Shown here piece after piece: positions 1 to 8,285 of a DNA stretch of 64,000 bases. Numbering within the stretch: position 1 is the stretch's first letter; every line of letters begins with the position of its first letter. The position numbers were made by a program, and so were the translations under genes. The stretch comes from Nitrincola salilacus (GTDB lineage Bacteria; Pseudomonadota; Gammaproteobacteria; Pseudomonadales; Balneatricaceae): positions 434,001 to 498,000 of the forward strand of contig NZ_CP176580.1 of assembly GCF_046271865.1 (NCBI RefSeq). The letters run 5' to 3'. Under the pieces are notes generated by a model. It saw only the letters and a list, made by a program, of their open reading frames with translations. It did not search any database and was not told where the DNA came from.

Positions 1-874
1 TGCTGGCATTCACTTCACCAGACTGGCGCACGAGTCCGGCATGGATGCCGATCTGACCACTTTCGGCGATTAACTGGCCGATATTAAGGGCTTCACCCTC
101 TGCCGTGATCTCCACCCGCAGAGCAGGATTACTTAGATCCGCCAGCTCCACTTTATGTCCGGCGGCGAGCAGGATTTGTCCTTCAGGGCTGATGATCACA
201 CCATGATTCTCGACTTTGGGCGCGATCAGGATCACCTGTCCGCCGGTTGGGGTCTGAATCAGCCCATCATGCCGGATATTGCCAACCCCTTCTGCTCCCT
301 CGAAATGGCCGATTCCATTGATAAAATCATGGTTGCTGATATCCAGAGTGGAAGCGAGCAGTCCCGCGACATCCACCTGCGAATCGGCCCCGAACAGTAC
401 CCCGTTAGGGTTGATCAGCCAGACGTGCCCATTGGATTGCAGTTGGCCAAGGATCTCAGAGGGTGACTGACCGGTGATGCGATTGAGCACGTTGCTGTCG
501 GCATCAGGCTGGATAAAGCGGGTGGTTTCATGTGGGGCAATGGAGAACTGCTGCCACTCGATGATGGCTCCAGCTGTGTTGGTGATGTTGAGCAGGTCGC
601 CCTGCTGCTGAAAGCTGGCGTTTCCGTGAACCACATTGGGATTTAGTGGGTTGGCGCTGGCGCTGGCGCTGATCAGTATGCCAAGTGCAAGCAGGCAGAG
701 CGGGGCGCTGTGTGTCAAAAGAGTAGAGCCTTGTGAAATTTCGTCTGAGGTCTGGGCCTGGCTGACGGGCTTGGCTGATGTCTGCCTATGTGCCCGGCTG
801 GTCAGAAGTTCAGCGACCGGCACAAGCATGTTCAGGCAGCGGCTGAAAATGAGGCGGAAATAGTGTCGGTTCAT
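1..874 (-). CDS. Filamentous haemagglutinin-type exoprotein (TpsA), N-terminal part only
   Basis: This is a large secreted exoprotein of two-partner secretion; only its first 291 codons are in the window and it runs off the left edge. The start region (MNRHYFRLIFSR) is an ESPR-type extended signal peptide. It is followed by a long basic/polar stretch and a second hydrophobic core (residues about 58-74) ending in an Ala-rich cleavage region. From residue 77 onward it matches the TPS/haemagglutination-activity domain, with NRITG at 131 and the hallmark NPNG at 155-158, then beta-helix-like repeats. The gene follows the TpsB transporter and FecR gene on the same strand, 20 bases after fecR. The TPS domain would be recognised by TpsB POTRA domains in the periplasm. 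The passenger function is unknown because the C-terminus is missing. Confidence 0.85.
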   Translation of the reverse strand, partial: MNRHYFRLIFSRCLNMLVPVAELLTSRAHRQTSAKPVSQAQTSDEISQGSTLLTHSAPLCLLALGILISASASANPLNPNVVHGNASFQQQGDLLNITNTAGAIIEWQQFSIAPHETTRFIQPDADSNVLNRITGQSPSEILGQLQSNGHVWLINPNGVLFGADSQVDVAGLLASTLDISNHDFINGIGHFEGAEGVGNIRHDGLIQTPTGGQVILIAPKVENHGVIISPEGQILLAAGHKVELADLSNPALRVEITAEGEALNIGQLIAESGQIGIHAGLVRQSGEVNAS

Positions 875-894
875 TTTAATATTCCGATTTTGTG

Positions 895-1689
895 TTACTG
901 GACCAGACATTGGGCAAACATATCGACCCCCAGACCTGCAGAAAAGCCGCCGACCGATTCATCACTGGCTATCAGTGGCAAGAACAACCTCAGCGGGAAG
1001 CCCTCATCATCATCGTCGTCACGAACAATGATGGGCGGCTTATCCATACTCTCGGCATAACCCCATTCAGGCGCAATCAGGATGAACTCACCCGCATCGT
1101 TGATGAAAGCGATGCTGCCCAGCGTGACCTCAAAGAATAGCCCTCCTTTGATCATTTGTTCGCTGAGCACCGGAGGAAGGTTCGATAGCATGTCGTCACA
1201 CTCTTCCGGTTCACAGAACACCATACCGAACTGAGTGCCTCGGATACCGATACTGCCAACTGCACTGCGGGCGCGAAATGCATCCTGATTCCCCCTGGAG
1301 CCTATGCTGCCAGTAACTGCGCGTAAACCACCGCGCACCAGGCTGAAGGCCAGATTGTCGTTCTCGGGAGCCTCGGCCTGGAAGTGGTACTCATCAATAC
1401 GGATACGCGAACCTGGTTTCAGGACCAGCTCTGTGCCATCGGTAAAGCGTATGCGCACTGAGCTATCTTTTTCGGCGCTGAGTATTTCACCCTGTTCAAG
1501 CTCACTACCGACAGACGCAAGGCGCAGATTTCCATTCGGGTGACGAATGTGGACCGTTCCGGTGGCGTTAGTTATCTGAGCGACTGGTTCAGCTGCAACA
1601 GTAGGGCTGGTCATTACGATGAGCAGCCCGAACATAAGCAGGATTGCCCAAAGTGGGGTGATGGCGAAAGACTGGGCTGAGGTCTTCAT
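895..1689 (-). CDS. FecR-domain periplasmic/surface protein
   Basis: A 264-residue exported protein with an N-terminal signal (hydrophobic residues about 10-32). A FecR domain lies at about 38-150, with the typical pattern of a charged strand, VRIRFTDGTEL, then LKPGSRIRID. The C-terminal part is acidic, with an Asp run near residue 225. FecR domains in sigma regulators are periplasmic signal modules; stand-alone copies next to FHA/ShlB genes are common and poorly understood. Its ATG overlaps the TpsB stop codon by one base (TGATG), so translation is probably coupled, and the TpsA gene follows 20 bases later. No sigma factor gene lies nearby, so iron-signalling is not implied. It may instead be a cell-surface or structural accessory of the exoprotein. 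Confidence 0.8.
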   Translation of the reverse strand: MKTSAQSFAITPLWAILLMFGLLIVMTSPTVAAEPVAQITNATGTVHIRHPNGNLRLASVGSELEQGEILSAEKDSSVRIRFTDGTELVLKPGSRIRIDEYHFQAEAPENDNLAFSLVRGGLRAVTGSIGSRGNQDAFRARSAVGSIGIRGTQFGMVFCEPEECDDMLSNLPPVLSEQMIKGGLFFEVTLGSIAFINDAGEFILIAPEWGYAESMDKPPIIVRDDDDDEGFPLRLFLPLIASDESVGGFSAGLGVDMFAQCLVQ

Positions 1690-3275
1690 CAGAAGCTCCA
1701 GTTAAGACTGAAGTGAAGTCGTTGGCTGTTATCACTGCGGATGCCGTCTCCCTTGAGCACATTCGCCAGATCCAGTCGCATGTGGCCACTGGAGGCAAAT
1801 GAGTAGTGGAGTCCCAGCCCGGTGCTGGCAAGCGACACATGTTTCTGCTCACCGGAAAAAACCTGCTTGCGCTCCATATGGGCAGTATCCACAAACCAGG
1901 CAAGGCGCATGCTGGACTGCTCCAAGCCAAGGCGGGGTGCCAGATCTGGTGTTTTGATCTCGAAACTGATGCGGTTGCCTATATCACCAGCGCTTTCACG
2001 CTCATGGAAACCACGTACGGAGTCGAGGCCACCGATGCCAAAATATTCGACAGGCACCAACAGGTCATCAGTATACTGTCCATTGAATGTCACACTGGCA
2101 GACCAGTTATTGGAGAATACACGGTTATACCAAGCCCCATAGCGTATCAAGGTGTAATCGGGTTCTGCACCGGCACGGTTGGCATTGAAATCGGCAGACC
2201 TGCCATGCGAACCACCTGCGATATTATGCACAAGTGTCATATGCCCACCTGCCTGATGGGCTTGGGTACGCCAGGCACCGCTATATGCCAGAGAAATGGG
2301 ATGGACATTAAGGCGGGTATTCAAGCTGGCGCCACTGTTTTGCAATGTCAGACCGCTGTTGTAGCGGCGCATATCCAAGCCGAAACCCAGATGATGGTTA
2401 TAAGCACCCTGCGGTCTCAGATTATGGATATAGCGGCCACTCAGTATTGATCCTCGCCCGGTCAGGTCTATGCCGGAGACTGTGCCTGAGTTGGCGGTGG
2501 AGTGAATCGCTGTGAACTGAATACTATCGCCAAGCGCGTACAGAGGGATTCTGTAGGCCAGCCCCAGCACTCTGACATCGGACGGGTTTTCGGGTGACGT
2601 GATATATTGCGCGGCCAGTTGATGATCGCGGTTGAGCAGATTGTTATTCCGATAGGTCGCGGATATGCGCGTGCTGTCATGGGCTGAGCCACCGGTATTA
2701 TCTACGCCGAGCGTGAAGCGACTGGTTTTCTGATCTTCAACGGCAACACGTGCAATGATCTCGCCGGTTCGATCGCCGGTTGCCAGCGAGACTGCTGTGC
2801 GCTTGCTGGGGTTTTCATTCGCGAGTGCCAGGCTGCGTGAAAGAGCAACTGTATTGGGACTTGCGCCCTCGATCAGTTGTGGCAGGCTGTTACGGATATT
2901 GGCTTCATCATGAAACACCGGGCCACGGATATCCACGCTGGCGAGTCGGGCCTCAACGACTCTCAGCGCGACATCGGCACCGGTGATCTCTTGTTCGGGA
3001 ATGACCACCTGTACTGCGCCATATCCTCTCTCCGCAAAAGCTGCCTGAACAGCTGCGCGCGCGTTCTCTATATCGGTGAAGCTGCGATCATGACCAGTAT
3101 GACTGTTTGCCAGAGACTCCAGTATTTGTGGATCGATCAGCGTGGATCCTGTGATCTGATAGCCGGTGATGGTGAATAGAGGATCGTCACTTTGAGCCAG
3201 TACGGGCTGAATACACGACGCCAGTAATATCGCGGTAAGGGTGGTCAATCGGCGCAACAGGGGACTATTCTTCAT
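1689..3275 (-). CDS. TpsB outer-membrane transporter (ShlB/FhaC/HecB family)
   Basis: A 528-residue Omp85-superfamily pore that exports its partner exoprotein across the outer membrane. It has a signal peptide (about 1-27) and POTRA-like modules to about residue 200 (YQITGSTLID, then VRVVEARL-type strands). The C-terminal 16-strand barrel includes the conserved VRGF motif of loop L6 and a terminal aromatic residue (NWSF). The ATG at 3275 was preferred over one 24 bases upstream because AGGA sits seven bases before it. It heads the tpsB-fecR-tpsA operon. The 236-base AT-rich gap to the divergent barrel gene must hold promoters for both directions; no clear operator was recognised there. Confidence 0.88.
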   Translation of the reverse strand: MKNSPLLRRLTTLTAILLASCIQPVLAQSDDPLFTITGYQITGSTLIDPQILESLANSHTGHDRSFTDIENARAAVQAAFAERGYGAVQVVIPEQEITGADVALRVVEARLASVDIRGPVFHDEANIRNSLPQLIEGASPNTVALSRSLALANENPSKRTAVSLATGDRTGEIIARVAVEDQKTSRFTLGVDNTGGSAHDSTRISATYRNNNLLNRDHQLAAQYITSPENPSDVRVLGLAYRIPLYALGDSIQFTAIHSTANSGTVSGIDLTGRGSILSGRYIHNLRPQGAYNHHLGFGLDMRRYNSGLTLQNSGASLNTRLNVHPISLAYSGAWRTQAHQAGGHMTLVHNIAGGSHGRSADFNANRAGAEPDYTLIRYGAWYNRVFSNNWSASVTFNGQYTDDLLVPVEYFGIGGLDSVRGFHERESAGDIGNRISFEIKTPDLAPRLGLEQSSMRLAWFVDTAHMERKQVFSGEQKHVSLASTGLGLHYSFASSGHMRLDLANVLKGDGIRSDNSQRLHFSLNWSF

Positions 3276-3511
3276 ATGATTATCCTGAGCTACATACACC
3301 TCATTCTGTTTGAATTCTCGTATAGGTCAAGTTAAAACAGCAAATATATACTGAATATTTATTCTGTTTAGTTATAAATTAAATTCCGTTATGTTCTATT
3401 TGCGTAATTATAGTAGGGTTTTAGAGTTTCAGGGCTTGCCTGTCACGATATCCTGAACCAAACTTAAGCCCACACTCAGTATTACATTTAACGAATACAA
3501 GGGGTCATCGC

Positions 3512-4405
3512 ATGTCCTATTCGGATGCTTCCACCCGCTGTCTTCTTTCCGCTCTGACTCTGTCAGTCTCTCTGGTCAGCCCGGTCAGTGCGCTCGACTT
3601 CTCAGCTGATACGACACTTACCCGACACCAGAACCTCAACAAGGCCGGTTACACAGAGGATCGTCGTAATGACACCAGTGTCCAACTGGATGCCGGAGTT
3701 ACCTGGCAGCCCGCCATTCAGACACCGGGCCTGCTTTATTTCACTGGTGATCTCAGTGCGCGTGCATATGATCACTATACTGGGCTCAATCAACGAGAGT
3801 TGGTCTTGGGCGCGCATTACAACCAGCGCATGGGGCTCGGCCCTGATGTTCCCTGGTGGCAAGTGACTGCCTTGTATAACTTCCGCGATGTCAACGACAG
3901 CCAGCGCGACAGTCATGGCTGGTGGCTGGGTCTGACGCTGGGCAAAGCACTGACCGCTAATCTGGATGGGCGAGTCTGGTTGGCCGCCGATGGGCAGAAA
4001 GGCAAGGGTGATCGGCACTCGGCCATGAGCGAGGCGTTGCAGGGGCGCAAGGTTTACGACCTGTCCGGCTGGCAGTTCGGTGGTGAGCTGACTTACTGGT
4101 TTACTGATCAGCTCAGTGGCCTGGTCAGCCTGAGCTATAGGGATGGCGATATCGTATCCAGCTCAACCCAGAGTCAGCCGATGGGTTATGCGTGGCTGAT
4201 GGACCCGGTGTTCGGTATGGGAACCTACCGTGCCGGTGCAAAAGTCTATGATTCCCAGTTGGGGCTGATGTACAGTGTGTCTGAGCAGACGATGCTGAGT
4301 GTGGGCTATCAACACCTTAATGCGCGCACGGATCTGCCTGATTCCTATCCATATCGTACCTATCGAAGTAGCAATCTGCATCTGGGGTTTCATTATGTGT
4401 TCTAA
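3512..4405 (+). CDS. Putative outer-membrane beta-barrel protein
   Basis: A 297-residue exported protein with a signal peptide (about 1-27, ending SALD). The body alternates aromatic and polar residues as amphipathic strands and ends in GFHYVF, the C-terminal aromatic signature of Bam-assembled outer-membrane proteins. It resembles small uncharacterised barrel proteins found with methylamine-utilisation-type cupredoxins and cyclases. An AAGGGG-type ribosome site precedes the ATG. The next gene overlaps its 3' end by 11 bases, so the two are translationally linked. The substrate or function cannot be told from sequence; a porin-like or sensory outer-membrane role within the operon is an inference. 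Confidence 0.7.
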   Translation: MSYSDASTRCLLSALTLSVSLVSPVSALDFSADTTLTRHQNLNKAGYTEDRRNDTSVQLDAGVTWQPAIQTPGLLYFTGDLSARAYDHYTGLNQRELVLGAHYNQRMGLGPDVPWWQVTALYNFRDVNDSQRDSHGWWLGLTLGKALTANLDGRVWLAADGQKGKGDRHSAMSEALQGRKVYDLSGWQFGGELTYWFTDQLSGLVSLSYRDGDIVSSSTQSQPMGYAWLMDPVFGMGTYRAGAKVYDSQLGLMYSVSEQTMLSVGYQHLNARTDLPDSYPYRTYRSSNLHLGFHYVF

Positions 4406-5069
4406 ATCAGAGCGTTTTAAACCTTACAAATTGAGCAGTCTGTTTCTTGTTGCTGCATTGATGTTGACCGAAGGCGCTCTGGCTGCCGAAGCCCGTGTTC
4501 AGATCGTCAATGATCAGCAGGAAGCAATGGATAACGTCGTGGTGATCATTGAGCCTGAAGGACACGCCCTGGCCGCAGCCTCTACAGGAATGACCGCACA
4601 GGTTGATCAGGTCGACCGGCAGTTTGTCCCTCACGTGCAGTTGGTTCAGGCCGGAACCGAGGTGAGTTTCCCGAACTTCGATGACATTCGTCATCACGTC
4701 TACTCGTTTTCTGATGCCAAACGTTTTGAGTTGCCATTATACAAAGGGACGCCATCAGATCCGGTGCTTTTTGAACAGCCCGGCATCGTGATCCTCGCGT
4801 GTAATATCCATGACTGGATGCTGGGGTATCTTTATGTCACTGACAGTCCCTGGCATGCTCTGACGGATCAGACTGGAGTCGCGACTCTTACAGTGCCTGA
4901 AGCATCGCACTATCTTGTACGAGTGTGGCACCCAAGCCTGGGGGCGGATAATGCCGGTATTGAAGAACAGGTCAGTGCCGATCAGCTCAACAACATCACC
5001 CTGTCACTGGCTGATCAATCGACCAGTGGTGGTCGCCGTCAGCTCAGGCGCAGTACACGCTACCCTTGA
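4395..5069 (+). CDS. Cupredoxin-like periplasmic protein (methylamine-utilisation-protein family)
   Basis: A 224-residue exported protein with signal peptide (about 7-29, ending ALAAEA). The first half is an Ig/carboxypeptidase-regulatory-like fold; the middle carries a plastocyanin-like copper site: HHVYSF, then ACNIHDWM, which supplies the Cys, His and Met ligands of a type 1 centre. Such proteins bind copper in the periplasm and are often named methylamine utilisation protein without proof of that role. The start at 4395 gives a sensible signal peptide; a longer reading frame upstream lies inside the preceding gene. It sits between an outer-membrane barrel and a membrane cyclase gene that begins 10 bases later, suggesting a copper or redox input to the cyclase (inference). 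Confidence 0.75.
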   Translation: MCSKSERFKPYKLSSLFLVAALMLTEGALAAEARVQIVNDQQEAMDNVVVIIEPEGHALAAASTGMTAQVDQVDRQFVPHVQLVQAGTEVSFPNFDDIRHHVYSFSDAKRFELPLYKGTPSDPVLFEQPGIVILACNIHDWMLGYLYVTDSPWHALTDQTGVATLTVPEASHYLVRVWHPSLGADNAGIEEQVSADQLNNITLSLADQSTSGGRRQLRRSTRYP

Positions 5070-5079
5070 TGATTAACAC

Positions 5080-6978
5080 ATGATCAGACTTCGCTTTCGG
5101 CGATTTCAGAGCCAACTGCTGCTGTTTTTTCTGGGGCTCTTCACGGTCATACAGCTGATTGGTTTTGTGGTGACGCGAGAGCTCAATGAGCGGGATGCCT
5201 ATGCCCGTGTTGCCGAATCTCTGGCGATAGCCGGTGGCGCCCTGGCGCAGCAACTGATCGACCGGGATGCGCGATTGCTGCAATCAGGGCGTCTGCTGGC
5301 GGGCGATTTTGCATTCAAGAGTGCCTGGTCAACGCGTGATGCTCCGACCATTCTCTCTATGCTTGATAACCATCGTAATAGAATCGGCGCTGACTGGATG
5401 GCATTGGTGGATCTGGACGATCTTGTTGTGGCGGACACTTTGTTGACCGCCAGCAGTGGTGAACGCTTTGACCATCCTGAGCTGATAGACAACGCCTATG
5501 ACAGTGATGAGGGGGAGGCGTCGGGTATTCTGTTTGTTGAGGGGCGGGTATTGCAGGTGATTATCCTGCCTTTGCTGTCTCCCTTGCATGAGGCCTGGAT
5601 TCTGATCGGGTTTGAACTGGATGATCATTTCGTTGCACAGCTCCAGTCCTTCGTTCGGGCTGATATCTCTCTGGTGCGTATGGACCAGCAACCACCAACG
5701 ATCCATGCCAGCACCCTGACACAGGATAAGCAACTGGCCCTGCAGGAAAGTCTGGAACGACAAGCGCTATCCACAACAGAACCGCAGCGGATTCCATTAC
5801 GAGAGTATCAGTACCTCAGCCTTGCCCTGATGCTGAATGCTGAGAATGAAATTCCTCTCTTTGCCCTGATGCAGCGTGATATGGATGAGATGCTGGCCCC
5901 CTATCGGCATTTGCAGAATCTGCTGGGATTGCTGTTCGTCGCTGGCGTGTTGGCGACGGCGGTTGGTACAGCCATGCTGGCGCAAGGCGTGGCTGGCCCC
6001 CTGAGAAAACTGGCGCTCAGTACCGAACGGATTGCAGCTGGCGACTATCAGCAGCATATTGAACCGGACCGTGTGGATGAGCTTGGGCAACTGACTTCTG
6101 CATTCAACCAGATGGCAAAGGGACTGGCAGAGCGCGATAAAGTGCGGGATCTGCTGGGTAAGGTGGTATCCCCCGAAATTGCTGAAGAGCTGCTGAGTCG
6201 TGATGTCACGCTCGGAGGTGAGGATCGTGAGGTTTCTGTACTGTTTGTGGATTGTCATGGCTTCACCAGCTTTTCTGAAGGGCGAGCACCTCGTGAAGTA
6301 CTGGAGCAATTGAATCTGACCCTGACACGCCTGACAGATATCATAGAGGCTGAATCAGGAGTTGTGGATAAGTACATAGGTGATGCGATCATGGCACTTT
6401 TCGGTGCACCGATTGAACAGCCGGATGCCGCCAGTCGAGCTGTCAGGGCAGCACTTGCCATGGTACAGACGATGCAAAGTGATGAAGAGATGTTACAGGT
6501 CGGTATCGGGATCAACAGTGGCCTGGTAGTGGCAGGCAATATGGGCTCCAGCAGCCGACTGAATTACAGCGTGATTGGTGATAACGTCAATCTTGCATCG
6601 CGTCTCGAATCACTGACTCGCTACTATGGCGTTCCAATACTGATCAGCGATTCCACGCGTGAGTCAGCACCGGATGTCATCTGCCGCGAGATAGACCGGG
6701 TGCAGGTCAAGGGACGACAACAGCCTGTAACGCTTTATGAACCGCTCTCTGGGACCCATGATGAGGAGCTGCTGGTCATGCACCGGCAGGCACTGGAGCT
6801 CTATCGTCGGCAATCGTTTACCGAGGCGGAAGCGCTTTTTCTTCGCCTGTCTGAACGCTGGCCCGGTAAAGTCTATACGTTGTATCAGCAACGCTGCCAG
6901 CAGTTTTTGTCACAGTCTCCTGGTGTTGACTGGGATGGTGTGCAGCGTTTTGACAGTAAGCGCGGAGGCGTCATGTAG
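5080..6978 (+). CDS. Membrane-bound class III adenylyl cyclase with periplasmic sensor and HAMP domain
   Basis: A 632-residue sensor that would make cAMP from ATP. Transmembrane helix 1 is at about 12-32, a periplasmic CACHE-like sensor region follows to about 280, helix 2 is at about 283-308, then a HAMP domain (to about 355) and a cyclase catalytic domain (about 380-560). Metal-binding Asp residues are visible in FVDCHGF and KYIGDAIM. The adenine-selecting Lys and Asp (VDKYIG, VIGDNVN) and the transition-state Asn/Arg (NLASR) are present, so it looks active as an adenylyl rather than guanylyl cyclase. A short C-terminal helical tail follows. It is the third gene of the barrel-cupredoxin-cyclase operon; a cAMP phosphodiesterase (cpdA) lies at 49.6 kb. 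Confidence 0.85.
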   Translation: MIRLRFRRFQSQLLLFFLGLFTVIQLIGFVVTRELNERDAYARVAESLAIAGGALAQQLIDRDARLLQSGRLLAGDFAFKSAWSTRDAPTILSMLDNHRNRIGADWMALVDLDDLVVADTLLTASSGERFDHPELIDNAYDSDEGEASGILFVEGRVLQVIILPLLSPLHEAWILIGFELDDHFVAQLQSFVRADISLVRMDQQPPTIHASTLTQDKQLALQESLERQALSTTEPQRIPLREYQYLSLALMLNAENEIPLFALMQRDMDEMLAPYRHLQNLLGLLFVAGVLATAVGTAMLAQGVAGPLRKLALSTERIAAGDYQQHIEPDRVDELGQLTSAFNQMAKGLAERDKVRDLLGKVVSPEIAEELLSRDVTLGGEDREVSVLFVDCHGFTSFSEGRAPREVLEQLNLTLTRLTDIIEAESGVVDKYIGDAIMALFGAPIEQPDAASRAVRAALAMVQTMQSDEEMLQVGIGINSGLVVAGNMGSSSRLNYSVIGDNVNLASRLESLTRYYGVPILISDSTRESAPDVICREIDRVQVKGRQQPVTLYEPLSGTHDEELLVMHRQALELYRRQSFTEAEALFLRLSERWPGKVYTLYQQRCQQFLSQSPGVDWDGVQRFDSKRGGVM

Positions 6979-7134
6979 TGATGAAAAGCACCGCAGAAAG
7001 TGGTATCGGTGTTTGCATTATCCAGAGCTATGGACTTAGCTTGATTCAGGGATAGTGGAAATCAGGTGTTTAATAATAAGAATCAATAATCTGATAAGGC
7101 ACGCGTTCCAGTCGGGCGCTGCCAGGGAACTCAT

Positions 7135-8253
7135 ATGCTAACACGGAAGCGTAAAATGCAGGCTTGCCTGAGCGTGCTGGTGTCATCAGTACTGATGATC
7201 AGTCATCAAGCGGCAGGTCAATCGACCGATGATTTTGCTGCCAATTACCCTGTAGCAGATCCCTTTCTGGGGGAGATGATACAGCCGGATGAGATAGCGT
7301 CTGCAAAAGGTCTGATCAAAACATTAGAGGATCAGATACGCAGCCAATATGTGCGTGGCGGAGCCCGGCGGGATGCTCATCCCAAGGCGCATGGTTGTGT
7401 TGCTGCCAGCTTTGAGGTCAACCAGTCAATCCCCGCCAATCTGGCACATGGGGTTTTCCAGCTTGGTGCCCAGTATGACGCCTTGATTCGCTTCTCCAAT
7501 GGCTCACCCAACGCAACAGGCGATGATAGCACCGGTGATACGCGAGGGATGGCGGTCAAGTTGTTTGGAGTGCCAGGTGAGAAGCTTTTCTCCAGGCCCG
7601 GTCATGAGGATGTTCAGGACTTCATCATGATCAGCAGCCCGTTTTTCTTCATCAATTCAGCTTCGGGTTATACCCAATTCTTCGAAATTGTGGATGAAGG
7701 CAGTCTGCTGAAGATGACGCGTATCCCGTTTATCCTTGGTTTCAAGGGCTCCTATAACGCTTATCGCATGCTGTCGCAGAAAATAGCCAACCCGGTTGAA
7801 ACGCGTTACTGGTCTGTGGTGCCCTATCAGTTGGGGCTTGGTGACGGGCGTCAGGCAGTGAAATACTCGGCTCGGCCCTGCCAGCCTGGCAGTACAGTCA
7901 TTCCCGACAATCCGGGTAAGAATTATCTTCGTGAAGCGATGGTTAACACCTTGTCAGCCGGCCCTGTCTGTATGGATTTCATGATTCAGCCCAGAACGGG
8001 TTCTGAGTTGGCAGTTGAAGATGTCATTACCGAGTGGTCAGAGTCAGAAGCCCCTTTTTATCCTGTAGCACGCATAACCCTGCACCAGCAGGAGTTCGAT
8101 ACCGCCGAAAAAAATCTGGCCTGTGAAAATGAAACCTATAATCCCTGGCACGCGCTGCCCGAGCACAAACCGTTGGGTACCATCAGTCGCATGCGCAAAG
8201 TCGTGTACGAAGCGATCAGTGACTTGCGACACGATATGAATGGTATCAACTGA
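7135..8253 (+). CDS. Catalase-fold family protein, exported
   Basis: A 372-residue protein with a signal peptide (about 8-29). It shows the catalase core in short form: the distal His region (DAHPKAHG, residues about 81-88), the IRFSNGSP strand, DTRGMAVKLF (classical catalases have DPRGFAVK) and YWSVVPYQLG. It lacks a recognisable C-terminal proximal-haem Tyr motif (RxxxY), so true catalase activity is doubtful. Related stand-alone catalase-like proteins include peroxidases and the uncharacterised y4iL-like group. AGGGA lies six bases before the ATG. Two di-haem cytochromes follow in the same direction, 32 bases downstream of its stop, so peroxide or lipid hydroperoxide handling in the periplasm is plausible. 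Confidence 0.75.
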   Translation: MLTRKRKMQACLSVLVSSVLMISHQAAGQSTDDFAANYPVADPFLGEMIQPDEIASAKGLIKTLEDQIRSQYVRGGARRDAHPKAHGCVAASFEVNQSIPANLAHGVFQLGAQYDALIRFSNGSPNATGDDSTGDTRGMAVKLFGVPGEKLFSRPGHEDVQDFIMISSPFFFINSASGYTQFFEIVDEGSLLKMTRIPFILGFKGSYNAYRMLSQKIANPVETRYWSVVPYQLGLGDGRQAVKYSARPCQPGSTVIPDNPGKNYLREAMVNTLSAGPVCMDFMIQPRTGSELAVEDVITEWSESEAPFYPVARITLHQQEFDTAEKNLACENETYNPWHALPEHKPLGTISRMRKVVYEAISDLRHDMNGIN

Positions 8254-8285
8254 TTCAGTAGTCACGTACTACCCGGAGAGTGCCC

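Noticed and set aside
1806..2450. 214-codon open frame on the plus strand
   Set aside because: It is antisense to the TpsB transporter, which has clear domain motifs; no ribosome site or family similarity.
7135..8253. Naming the gene as a true catalase
   Set aside because: The protein is short and the C-terminal proximal Tyr motif of haem catalases was not found, so only the fold was claimed.
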